Shown: positions 7,293 through 12,834 of the stretch, in pieces
Numbering within the stretch: the stretch's first letter is position 1
Layout: every line of letters starts with the position of its first letter
NCBI GenBank assembly: GCA_019323555.1
Contig: JAHWHC010000073.1
Span: 1 to 15,593 of the forward strand
Direction of reading: 5' to 3'
Length of the DNA stretch: 15,593 nt
From: Candidatus Woesearchaeota archaeon
GTDB taxonomy: Archaea; Nanobdellota; Nanobdellia; Woesearchaeales; ARS49
The notes under the pieces: model-generated
Told to the model about the DNA's origin: nothing
Database searches by the model: none
The model's input: only the letters and a program-made list of their open reading frames with translations
Translations under genes and position numbers: made by a program

Positions 7293-7990
7293 TTTCTCTC
7301 TGCCTCTTCAGCTGCTTTCTTGATTGTGACTTCTTTTTGTGTGATTAGGGCAGGAGGACCCATTGTGAACTTTAATTGTATGTTCTTGATGTTTCTCTCT
7401 TCTGCCGGTAGATTATGAGTCAGGTTGTTGTAGACAGTCATTATGTTGTCCAGAACTTCCTCGTCTTTCATCTCCTCTGTGCCGATTAGGCATTTGATGC
7501 TCAATTGTGTTTTTGCTATCAAGCCTACTGTTTTCTGTAGTTTTTCAACAAGCGGCTTTAAGTTTGCGTTTGGCGGGACTACACACCCTATTTTTGGGTT
7601 TGGCATCTTTCCTCTGCTTCCTAGTATCCTACCAAAGGTCTTTGCCACATCAGGCATTATGTTTGCTTGTGCAATAAAGAAATCATGATCTTTTGCTAGT
7701 TTTTTTACTAATTGTTTGCTCTCGGCATATTTTGGGAAGTCGTCCTGCATTATGACTGTGTCGCAGTTCGCTTTTGCCTGGTCTGCCAGCTCTGGTCCTG
7801 TCAGGGCGCATACCTTTGTTTTCTTTCCTCTGCCGTATCTCAAGACAACCCAGTTGCTTACCTGCTGGTCTGGTTTTTTCATGTCAAGATCTTTCAGATT
7901 TACAATTAGGTCGTATCCCTGTTTGAATTTTCTTTTAGGAGAATTATTTTTTACTAGTTCTATTGCTTTTTTGAATTGTTCCTTGTTCAT
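7289..7990 (-). CDS. rpl1: 50S ribosomal protein L1
   Basis: Binds 23S rRNA at the mobile L1 stalk; in some archaea L1 also represses its own mRNA. The signature LGSRGKMPNPKIG is present, with family segments WVVLRYGRGKKTKVCALTG and IGTEEMKDEEVLDNI. I set the start at ATG 7990 rather than the in-frame TTG at 8002, because GGAGGG, the Shine-Dalgarno, overlaps the extra codons and sits 4 bases before this ATG. The result is 233 residues. First gene of an L1-L10-L12 operon. L11, often the preceding gene in archaea, is absent: a pilin-like gene diverges here instead. Confidence 0.96.
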   Translation of the reverse strand: MNKEQFKKAIELVKNNSPKRKFKQGYDLIVNLKDLDMKKPDQQVSNWVVLRYGRGKKTKVCALTGPELADQAKANCDTVIMQDDFPKYAESKQLVKKLAKDHDFFIAQANIMPDVAKTFGRILGSRGKMPNPKIGCVVPPNANLKPLVEKLQKTVGLIAKTQLSIKCLIGTEEMKDEEVLDNIMTVYNNLTHNLPAEERNIKNIQLKFTMGPPALITQKEVTIKKAAEEAERK

Positions 7991-8048
7991 TCTTCCCTCC
8001 AACTCTTAGGTTGTGCTGCGGGTAATAGCTATGTGAATTGATGGTTCA

Positions 8049-8063
8049 TTTATAAAGGTTTCG
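8049..8063 (-). promoter_or_regulatory. BRE/TATA promoter of the L1-L10-L12 operon
   Basis: On the minus strand this reads CGAAACCTTTATAAA, a BRE plus TATA almost identical to those of rpoE1 and rpoL. The transcript should start near 8025, giving a leader of about 35 nt that contains the L1 Shine-Dalgarno. Confidence 0.65.
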
Positions 8064-8084
8064 TAAACCATAGGTTTCGGAACC
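8057..8084. repeat. Two adjacent short inverted repeats in the L1/pilin divergent region
   Basis: GGTTTCGTAAACC (5-bp arms) and GGTTTCGGAACC (4-bp arms) are separated by ATA. On the minus strand this gives a second upstream copy of the BRE-like CGAAACC. The first repeat overlaps the L1 promoter BRE, so it could be an operator or a duplicated TFB site. Confidence 0.45.
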
Positions 8085-8135
8085 TTGCAAAATAAGGATT
8101 TAGTTTGCATTGATTTCGGATTTGATAGTAGAAAT

Positions 8136-8145
8136 CTTTATATAC
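8136..8145 (+). promoter_or_regulatory. TATA box for pilin-like gene, leaderless
   Basis: ctttatatac with GAAAT just upstream is centred about 26 bp before ATG 8167. The mRNA therefore most likely begins at or next to the start codon. Confidence 0.6.
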
Positions 8146-8166
8146 TTAAGTATTTAAAAAAGGACT

Positions 8167-8781
8167 ATGAATAAGAGGGGCAAAGAGACTGTTTTGACTG
8201 CATATATCATTTTGATTACAATTGCTTTAGTTGGGGGTCTCTTGACTTACACTGCCAGCACCCCTACGGCAGCGGTTATCTCTGATACAAGCAATCCTGT
8301 AATCACAATAAACTCTTTTGATGCTGTTTTTGATCCAGATGGTGTGACTAGTTTTAAACTGGCTGCCTCTGCTAAAGAGAATTTTAATACGGGCTTGACT
8401 GGTACTTTTGCTCTTTCTCTTGTGACTGCTGGAAAGACAGCTGTTTTTGAGGGTTTTATTTTCTTTGATGGTGTTTTTGGCGAGATAAAGAGCATGAAGA
8501 TTACAAATCCTTATGGTGAATTTGATGCAGAAGATGTGGCTGGCACTGTTGTAGTAACCAATGCAATTGACGGCACTGCTAATGTTTTGGTCAAGGTTGA
8601 TTTTGAGAGGCCTATGCCAGGCACTTTTTTTGAGCCGCCCTCAAAATTGTTGCTGAATTTTGACTTCACGACATATGATAAGACCTACAAGAGCAAGGTT
8701 CTTCCGATACGGTATGCTGACAAGCCTAATCCCTTTCCGTATTACTTGACTAAGTTCAAGATTGTAGAAATAAAGGTTTGA
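8167..8781 (+). CDS. Type IV pilin-like secreted/membrane-anchored protein
   Basis: The N-terminus MNKRGKETVLTAY is a short basic leader ending in glycine, then an uninterrupted hydrophobic helix (about 8-29). That is the layout of class III (prepilin-type) signal peptides, cut after the glycine by an archaeal prepilin peptidase. Residues 40-204 are beta-rich and polar, with repeated short strands (NPVITINSFDAVFDPDG, TFALSLVTAGKTAVFEG, NVLVKVDFERP), as in pilin or Ig-like extracellular domains. It has its own leaderless promoter and diverges from the L1 operon; no pilus assembly genes lie in the window. Its stop abuts the stop of the convergent mazG-like gene with no spare base. It could be another surface protein using the same export route. 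Confidence 0.6.
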   Translation: MNKRGKETVLTAYIILITIALVGGLLTYTASTPTAAVISDTSNPVITINSFDAVFDPDGVTSFKLAASAKENFNTGLTGTFALSLVTAGKTAVFEGFIFFDGVFGEIKSMKITNPYGEFDAEDVAGTVVVTNAIDGTANVLVKVDFERPMPGTFFEPPSKLLLNFDFTTYDKTYKSKVLPIRYADKPNPFPYYLTKFKIVEIKV

Positions 8782-9102
8782 TTACTTGTAATTTCTTTTC
8801 TTGATTTTTTCTATTTTTTCAATTAGTGCTTTTTTAGCATCCACGTTCCATTCTTCTGCTAGAATTAATGTCACCAAGAGTACATCTGCGAACTCATCTG
8901 CAAGCTCTGACTTTGCTTTTCTTAGCTTGTCTCCTCTCTGCAAGCCGTCTGCAGTTGTCATTGCTTCTGATAACTCACCAAGTTCTTCGATAAGCTTTGC
9001 AAACATAGTGTATTTTACTTTAGGATCTCCTTTTACCTTGTGGTGGGTTACCTGTCTATCATGCTCTTTTTTTGCAAACTCAAAAAGGTCTTGTAATTCC
9101 AT
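8782..9102 (-). CDS. MazG-like nucleotide pyrophosphohydrolase
   Basis: All-alpha NTP pyrophosphohydrolase of the MazG/dCTPase superfamily, which hydrolyses (d)NTPs to the monophosphate and PPi. The metal-binding pattern is visible: E39, E40 and E43 in KLIEELGELSEAM, then E70 and D73 in ELADEFADVLLVTL. At 106 residues it has a single domain. The start overlaps the stop of the preceding prenyltransferase gene (TAATG) and has the Shine-Dalgarno gggaga, so it is the last gene of that operon. Substrate cannot be told from sequence; a house-cleaning role is typical. Confidence 0.85.
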   Translation of the reverse strand: MELQDLFEFAKKEHDRQVTHHKVKGDPKVKYTMFAKLIEELGELSEAMTTADGLQRGDKLRKAKSELADEFADVLLVTLILAEEWNVDAKKALIEKIEKIKKRNYK

Positions 9103-9809
9103 TATCTCCCAAATCTTCTGTCTCTTTCAGAATATTCTTGTATTGCAGCTATGAAATCTGATTTTTCTAGTTCTGGCCAGTGTTTTTCTAAGAAAATCAG
9201 TTCAGAATATGTGCTCTGCCAGGTCAAGAAGTTTGATGTCCTTCTTTCACCGCCTGTCCTGATCACTAAATCTGGCTCAGAATTCAAATATAGGTTCTCT
9301 GCAAAGGTTTTTTCATTTATTGCACTGATATCCAGCTCGCCTTTCTTGACCTGTTCAGCTATTTTCTGCACAGCATCAATGACTTCCTCTCTTCCGCCGT
9401 ATGCCATTGCAAAATGAACGTGATATTTGTCGTGCTCTTTTGTCAATTCCATGAGTTTTAGCATGCGAGAATGCACTTTTTCAGGAAATTTGGATAATCT
9501 GCCGATAAAATCAAGCCGCACACCATCTTGCTTAAGCTTTGCAAAGTTCTCTTCCTTCATTAAGTCATCAAATTCCTTGCAAAAGACATCCATTAAGTAA
9601 TCAAATTCGTGTTTTGGCCTGTTAAAATTCTGGATAGAAAACGCGTAGAATGTTACTTCTTTTATGCCCAGCTCTTTGCTCCACTCCAGCACATTGCGCA
9701 GTTTCTTGGCGCCCCATTCATGCCCCATCCAAGGCTTCATCATCAGTTTTCTGGCAAATCTTCTGTTGCCATCCATGATGATTCCCACGTGTCTTGGTAC
9801 TTTCTCCAT
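9102..9809 (-). CDS. uppS: cis-prenyltransferase (polyprenyl diphosphate synthase, UppS family)
   Basis: Condenses isopentenyl diphosphate in cis onto an allylic diphosphate to make the long lipid carrier used for glycan transfer (dolichol-type in archaea). Family motifs are all present: HVGIIMDGNRRFAR with catalytic D13, YAFSIQNFNRP, FAMAYGGREEV, DLVIRTGGERRTSNFLTWQS with R184, and E203 in YSELIF for Mg. It ends YSERDRRFGR. The length of 235 is normal. The Shine-Dalgarno aggtg lies 5 bases before the ATG, and the start directly follows the upstream gene's stop. Confidence 0.96.
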   Translation of the reverse strand: MEKVPRHVGIIMDGNRRFARKLMMKPWMGHEWGAKKLRNVLEWSKELGIKEVTFYAFSIQNFNRPKHEFDYLMDVFCKEFDDLMKEENFAKLKQDGVRLDFIGRLSKFPEKVHSRMLKLMELTKEHDKYHVHFAMAYGGREEVIDAVQKIAEQVKKGELDISAINEKTFAENLYLNSEPDLVIRTGGERRTSNFLTWQSTYSELIFLEKHWPELEKSDFIAAIQEYSERDRRFGR

Positions 9810-10301
9810 TTATGCACCTATATTTGTGTTTCCTTTATATATTTTTTCAAACAATTGTACAAATATATCTTTTGGTAGTCTAAGCCCTAATTCTAATAAT
9901 GTTTTTGCTAATTGTGTTCCTGCCTCTTCTTCATACCCTGTTAATTGAATATCTAGTGCATCTTTTAAAGTTTGTGAACAAAGAAACCCTTCGTTTAGTG
10001 CTATCACTGCATTTCTTTTTCCATTCAATATCTTTTTCTCAGTTAAATCTACTGAAACACCGTCATTAGTGAGGTCTTCGCTAAATCCGTGGTTCAGTAA
10101 TTCCTGCTTCACTAATGCAAGCACTGCATCTCTGTAATCTAAATCACGAATATCTGTAATCTTTTCTTTCTGTCTTAATGGTTTAACAACCCTTCCTAGG
10201 TATGCCTTCACTCTCTGCCTGCTTCCGTTTATTGTCCATTCATTCTCTACTAAGTATGCATATTCTTTTCCTTTGAGCTTTTTTATTCTGACAAACACCA
10301 T
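9810..10301 (-). CDS. Conserved archaeal protein of unknown function
   Basis: I do not assign a function. The first 40 residues (MVFVRIKKLKGKEYAYLVENEWTINGSRQ and on to KAYLGRVV) look like a beta-hairpin module seen at the N-termini of many small hypothetical proteins of DPANN archaea and in some transposase-like proteins. The remainder is mixed: DYRDAVLALVKQELLNHGF, a strand-rich part (VSVDLTEKKIL), and C-terminal helices (GTQLAKTLLELGLRLPKDIFVQLFEKIY). It starts the operon with uppS and mazG-like, with no gap before uppS. An A/T box 26 bases before the ATG and the lack of a Shine-Dalgarno indicate a leaderless mRNA. Confidence 0.75.
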   Translation of the reverse strand: MVFVRIKKLKGKEYAYLVENEWTINGSRQRVKAYLGRVVKPLRQKEKITDIRDLDYRDAVLALVKQELLNHGFSEDLTNDGVSVDLTEKKILNGKRNAVIALNEGFLCSQTLKDALDIQLTGYEEEAGTQLAKTLLELGLRLPKDIFVQLFEKIYKGNTNIGA

Positions 10302-10322
10302 TTTTTTGTTTAGGCACTATGT

Positions 10323-10339
10323 AATATTTAAGAATTTCG
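10323..10339 (-). promoter_or_regulatory. Leaderless promoter of the unknown-uppS-mazG operon
   Basis: On the minus strand CGAAATTCTTAAATATT gives a BRE-like CGAAA and an A/T box centred 26 bases before the start codon. Confidence 0.55.
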
Positions 10340-10359
10340 CCAGTATACGCTTTCCCACA

Positions 10360-10914
10360 CTACTCCTTGAAGATTTGGCACTCAAACGTGTATATCTTTG
10401 TCTCTGGGCTCTCCCAGTCTCTGGCAGGAAGTCCTGCTTTTTCACACGTCATGTCCAGGGCAGATTCTGCATCAGCCCCAAATTCAGGAAATACTTGCGG
10501 TAATAATAATCCTCTGTAATGTTCTTTTTCAGCTATCAAGCCGTGTTTTCCAATCTTGATCTTGCTGGGCCGTTCTTCAGGCTTACACTTGAGCAGCTTT
10601 GGTTCTGTCAATACAGAGATCTCAAAGTTTATCTCTGGCATCTCCCCTGCTGTTGTCGGCGGGAATCTGGGGTCCTCAAATGCAGCTCCTTTAGCAGCAT
10701 TTACCACACTCCACCACAGCGGGTGTTTTGCTTCAATATACCCTATGCACCCTCTTAATTGCTTGCCTTTTTTGATGCACACAAAAACCCCTTTGTTCTC
10801 TCCATATTTCTTCTTTATTGCTTCTGGAGTCTGGTAGGGCTTTTTCTCTAGATAGCTTTTCACAGCATCTTTTGCAAGTTTTATGAGTGCTTTACCGTCT
10901 TTAGCAGTCAGCAT
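10360..10914 (-). CDS. AMMECR1-domain protein
   Basis: The AMMECR1 signature LRGCIGYIE is at 53-61, followed by family segments AAFEDPRFPPTT, EINFEISVLTEPK, GKHGLIAEKEHYRGLLLPQVFPEFG and CEKAGLP. The length of 184 is usual for a stand-alone archaeal member. The family is widespread in archaea and eukaryotes, and its biochemical role is unsettled; the conserved RGC motif suggests an active or binding site. It starts one base after the rpoL stop, so the two are co-transcribed and perhaps translationally coupled; there is no clear Shine-Dalgarno. Confidence 0.95.
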   Translation of the reverse strand: MLTAKDGKALIKLAKDAVKSYLEKKPYQTPEAIKKKYGENKGVFVCIKKGKQLRGCIGYIEAKHPLWWSVVNAAKGAAFEDPRFPPTTAGEMPEINFEISVLTEPKLLKCKPEERPSKIKIGKHGLIAEKEHYRGLLLPQVFPEFGADAESALDMTCEKAGLPARDWESPETKIYTFECQIFKE

Positions 10915-10915
10915 T

Positions 10916-11188
10916 TTACTTGATCTTTTTGGACTGTTCTTTTAGCTTTGCTGATTCTTTTGTCAGTCGTTTCACTGCTGCAGAAATAGTCTTTTTTGGG
11001 TCTGCACCGTCTGTCTCTAGTACAAACTTAGGAATGTTAATAAGAGGATGTGCTATGTTGTACCCTGCTACCTTGACATGTGAATCTGTCCATAGCTCTT
11101 TTTGCAGAGCATTGCAGAGGGTGTTTCCTTCCCCTTTTACCTCAAACACGAGTTTGTTCTTTTTTTCCTCGAGAATATTGATTTCCAT
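10916..11188 (-). CDS. rpoL: DNA-directed RNA polymerase subunit Rpo11 / RpoL
   Basis: Archaeal homologue of Rpb11. It dimerises with Rpo3 to start RNA polymerase assembly, like half of the bacterial alpha dimer. The family core reads LVFEVKGEGNTLCNALQKEL, AGYNIAHPL and PKFVLETDGADPKKTISAAV. The length of 90 is normal. The TATA box lies about 28 bases before the ATG, so the mRNA is nearly leaderless. It is followed directly by AMMECR1. Confidence 0.96.
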   Translation of the reverse strand: MEINILEEKKNKLVFEVKGEGNTLCNALQKELWTDSHVKVAGYNIAHPLINIPKFVLETDGADPKKTISAAVKRLTKESAKLKEQSKKIK

Positions 11189-11212
11189 TTTAAATCATAA
11201 AATCCTAGTTTG

Positions 11213-11227
11213 TTTAAAAAGGTTTCG
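11213..11227 (-). promoter_or_regulatory. BRE/TATA promoter of rpoL
   Basis: On the minus strand CGAAACCTTTTTAAA is a BRE and TATA nearly identical to the L1 and rpoE1 promoters. The CGAAACC part is one arm of the hairpin at 11221-11250. Confidence 0.65.
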
Positions 11228-11250
11228 TAATTGCTTTGCAATGCGAAACC
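11221..11250. repeat. Stable interrupted inverted repeat at rpoL promoter
   Basis: Outer arms GGTTTCG (11221-11227) and CGAAACC (11244-11250) enclose inner arms ATTGC (11230-11234) and GCAAT (11238-11242) around TTT. One arm supplies the rpoL BRE. It may serve as an operator, or as RNA structure at the 3' end of rsmE transcripts. Confidence 0.6.
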
Positions 11251-11251
11251 T

Positions 11252-11272
11252 CTAAAAATCTCTGATTTTTAG
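11252..11272 (-). terminator. 9-bp perfect hairpin just after rsmE stop
   Basis: CTAAAAATC and GATTTTTAG form perfect 9-bp arms around a 3-base loop, only 4 bases beyond the rsmE stop. The arm is U-rich in RNA, so it could end or stabilise the rsmE transcript just before the rpoL promoter. Confidence 0.45.
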
Positions 11273-11276
11273 TTGG

Positions 11277-11996
11277 TTACGAATCATATTCATATTTTAT
11301 CATAGCTATCATTGCTATTCCTGCAGTCTCGACTCTTAGTATTTCCTTGCCCAGTTTTACTGGTATAAATCCTCTTTTTTTGGCTTTGTCTTCTTCCTCG
11401 TCTGTAAAACCTCCTTCAGGCCCAATTAAACAGAGTATTCTCTTGGGCTTCTTTTTTTGCAGTGCGCTCTTTAAATCTTGTTTTGCCGTCGTAGAAGCAA
11501 TTAGTTTCAGGTCATATTCGTCTGTAAAATCAAGCAAATCCTCGAATTTCACAGGCTCTGTTATCCCTGGTACAGTCGCTCTCTGGCTCTGTTTTGCTGC
11601 CTCTACAGCTATTCTGCTCCAGCGCTCACTTTTGCCTTCTTTCTTGGGAATCACTACTCCGCGTTTTGTCAATATGGGGATTATCCTTCCAACCCCTAGC
11701 TCTGTAGCCTTCTGTATTAGCCAATCCCATCGTTTTCCTTTAGGCACAGATATGGCCAGATCCACTAAAACCCCTGTTGTACTCACTTTTTCCCTTGCAA
11801 CTACCTTTATTTCAACCTTTTTAGGCTCTATGGCTGTTATTTGGCCTATTATCTCATTTCCAGTACCGTCAAATAAGCATATCTGATCCCCTTTATTCAG
11901 CCTTAAGACCTTCATATGCCTTGCTTCATCACCCTCTATCCTCACTATTTGCCCACTAGGGAGCTTCTTGGTGAAGAATCTGGTTATTTTAGCCAT
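11277..11996 (-). CDS. rsmE: RsmE-family 16S rRNA (uridine-N3) methyltransferase
   Basis: SPOUT-fold, SAM-dependent enzyme that in bacteria makes m3U1498 in 16S rRNA. The N-terminal PUA-like domain (1-70) has EARHMKVLRLNKGDQICLFDG. The SPOUT domain has KATELGVGRIIPILTKR, RWSRIAVEAAKQSQRATVP, the SAM-binding loop GPEGGF (192-197) and the knot motif LGKEILRVETAGIA. Length 239 is typical. The family is mainly bacterial with scattered archaeal members, so transfer is plausible. A clear promoter or Shine-Dalgarno is not obvious; the box AAAAGTGAGGAT lies 15-26 bases before the ATG. Confidence 0.93.
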   Translation of the reverse strand: MAKITRFFTKKLPSGQIVRIEGDEARHMKVLRLNKGDQICLFDGTGNEIIGQITAIEPKKVEIKVVAREKVSTTGVLVDLAISVPKGKRWDWLIQKATELGVGRIIPILTKRGVVIPKKEGKSERWSRIAVEAAKQSQRATVPGITEPVKFEDLLDFTDEYDLKLIASTTAKQDLKSALQKKKPKRILCLIGPEGGFTDEEEDKAKKRGFIPVKLGKEILRVETAGIAMIAMIKYEYDS

Positions 11997-12013
11997 TTTG
12001 CCTTGTTTAAATC

Positions 12014-12154
12014 CTCACTTTTACTGCCTTTTTCTGGCTTAATCCCGTAATATGCCCACAATTTAACTGGTGCCTAACCAATTTAAGCCCAGTTTAACCC
12101 TCCTGCGAACTCTCACTTTTTGGGCTTTTTTCTGGGATTTTGCCGTAATTTGTC
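12014..12154. repeat. Pair of 43-base imperfect direct repeats
   Basis: Bases 12014-12056 and 12112-12154 align without gaps at 32 of 43 positions, 98 bases apart. The conserved parts are CTCACTTTT, TTTTTCTGG and CCGTAAT. A shorter relative begins at 15089 in the right-hand gene-poor region. Confidence 0.6.
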
Positions 12155-12218
12155 TCACTTTCAGGTCTTATTGCGCCCCTTTCAAGGCCCCTCTCGAGAC
12201 ACTTATTTGCCCTTGTTT

Positions 12219-12251
12219 AGCAGGCTTTTTTCAGCTTTTTCACAGCCTGCT
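12219..12251. repeat. 8-bp inverted repeat with 17-base loop
   Basis: AGCAGGCT (12219-12226) pairs with AGCCTGCT (12244-12251), followed by a T-run. It could form a hairpin in RNA from the plus strand or act as a protein site in DNA. Confidence 0.45.
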
Positions 12252-12369
12252 TTTTGGGCAAAATCTGGCGCGTTGTTAACCTTTCACTTTTCAGCCCAAA
12301 ACTGCTTTTTTTGCTTACTATATATAATATGCATTTTGAGCTTTTTTTTGTGAAGTTGATTTTTGCTTT

Positions 12370-12403
12370 CCAAAACCAATTTTGATTGGCTTTGGTTTTT
12401 TTT
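12370..12403 (+). terminator. Hairpin with eight-T tail (intrinsic-terminator-like)
   Basis: Arms CCAAA-a-CCAAT and ATTGG-c-TTTGG surround a 4-base loop, and TTTTTTTT follows at once. This is the textbook shape of a plus-strand intrinsic terminator, though no plus-strand gene precedes it. It may end a short untranslated RNA starting near 12350, or block plus-strand reading into the array. Confidence 0.4.
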
Positions 12404-12655
12404 ATTTTTGATTTCAAAAGGCAGATGTTTTTGCCCTTTTATTTTTGTAGTAAAACAAAACTACTATTTAAACCTTTTGTTGATCTCATTCCCAGTTATT
12501 CCCAAACTATTCCCAACTAGTCCCAAAATAAGACATTCCCACCTCTAATCATATTCCCACTATATTCCCATAATATTCCCAGTTATTCCCAGAAATACCC
12601 CTTTCTCGACTGTAAGTAGTCCCAGTCTTATTCCCAGATATTCCCAAAATTGTCT

Positions 12656-12668
12656 TGGGACAGTCCCA
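12656..12668. repeat. Perfect 13-bp palindrome inside the TCCCA array
   Basis: TGGGAC-A-GTCCCA joins a reverse unit to a forward unit as a symmetric site, suited to a dimeric binder of the same half-site. TGGGACAGTC recurs at 12777-12786, next to the downstream promoter. Confidence 0.65.
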
Positions 12669-12709
12669 TTCTAGTCCCAAGTGTTCCCAAGTAGTCCCAT
12701 TCCCAGCGC

Positions 12710-12726
12710 ATTTATCGTCGATAAAT
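12710..12726. repeat. Perfect 17-bp palindrome inside the TCCCA array
   Basis: ATTTATCG-T-CGATAAAT has perfect 8-bp arms. It occupies the 28-bp gap in the array between units at 12702 and 12730, about 110 bases before the downstream start codon. It looks like an operator for a second, dimeric DNA-binding protein. Confidence 0.7.
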
Positions 12727-12800
12727 ATTCCCAAACTATTCCCATTCCCATTCCCACTTCATTCCTGGGAATGTCCTGGGACAGTCTTTTTTGCAGAAAG

Positions 12801-12810
12801 ATTTTTATAC
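12801..12810 (+). promoter_or_regulatory. TATA box for coiled-coil/wHTH gene, near-leaderless
   Basis: atttttatac with GAAAG directly upstream is centred about 28 bases before ATG 12835. Transcription should begin at or within a few bases of the start codon. The last two reverse TGGGA units end about 20 bases upstream of the box. Confidence 0.6.
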
Positions 12811-12834
12811 TCCTTGCGTATTTAAGCATTAGAA

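Larger units (their letters stand above)
11997..12480. other. Gene-poor region with dispersed repeats and hairpins
   Basis: I see no convincing gene in these 480 bases. They hold a 43-base direct repeat (12014 and 12112), CTCACTTTT boxes, two hairpins followed by T-runs (12219-12251 and 12370-12403), a plus-strand TATA-like stretch at 12318-12330, and another A/T box at 12464-12473 just before the TCCCA array. Confidence 0.6.
12489..12785. repeat. Helically phased TCCCA array (ATTCCCA/AGTCCCA units)
   Basis: There are 21 forward TCCCA units; CCCA begins at 12491, 12501, 12512, 12522, 12538, 12556, 12567, 12578, 12588, 12621, 12633, 12643, 12665, 12676, 12686, 12696, 12702, 12730, 12741, 12747 and 12753. 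Fifteen are ATTCCCA, five AGTCCCA and one GTTCCCA. Twelve of the 20 spacings are 10-12 bp; others include 22 and 33 bp, close to two or three helical turns. Three reverse units (TGGGA at 12656, 12766, 12777) occur, the last two just upstream of the next gene's TATA box. Such phasing puts the units on one face of the DNA, as in iteron, centromere-like or multi-operator sites. No coding explains it. Confidence 0.85.

Noticed and set aside
7289..8002. L1 starting at TTG 8002 (237 residues)
   Set aside because: The four extra codons overlap GGAGGG, which is the natural Shine-Dalgarno for ATG 7990.
11636..11791. CTCACTTTT boxes inside rsmE as part of the repeat system
   Set aside because: Both fall in conserved rsmE codons (around SERW and EKVST), so they are probably coincidental; they were kept only as a caution on the motif's specificity.
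12070..12353. Plus-strand frames of 69 and 77 codons before the array
   Set aside because: F/L/C-rich products of T-rich DNA without Shine-Dalgarno or domain-like pattern; repeats and hairpins cross them.
12489..12785. CRISPR array
   Set aside because: Units are only about 7 bases, spacings about 10 bp, with no long conserved repeat or spacer structure and no cas genes.
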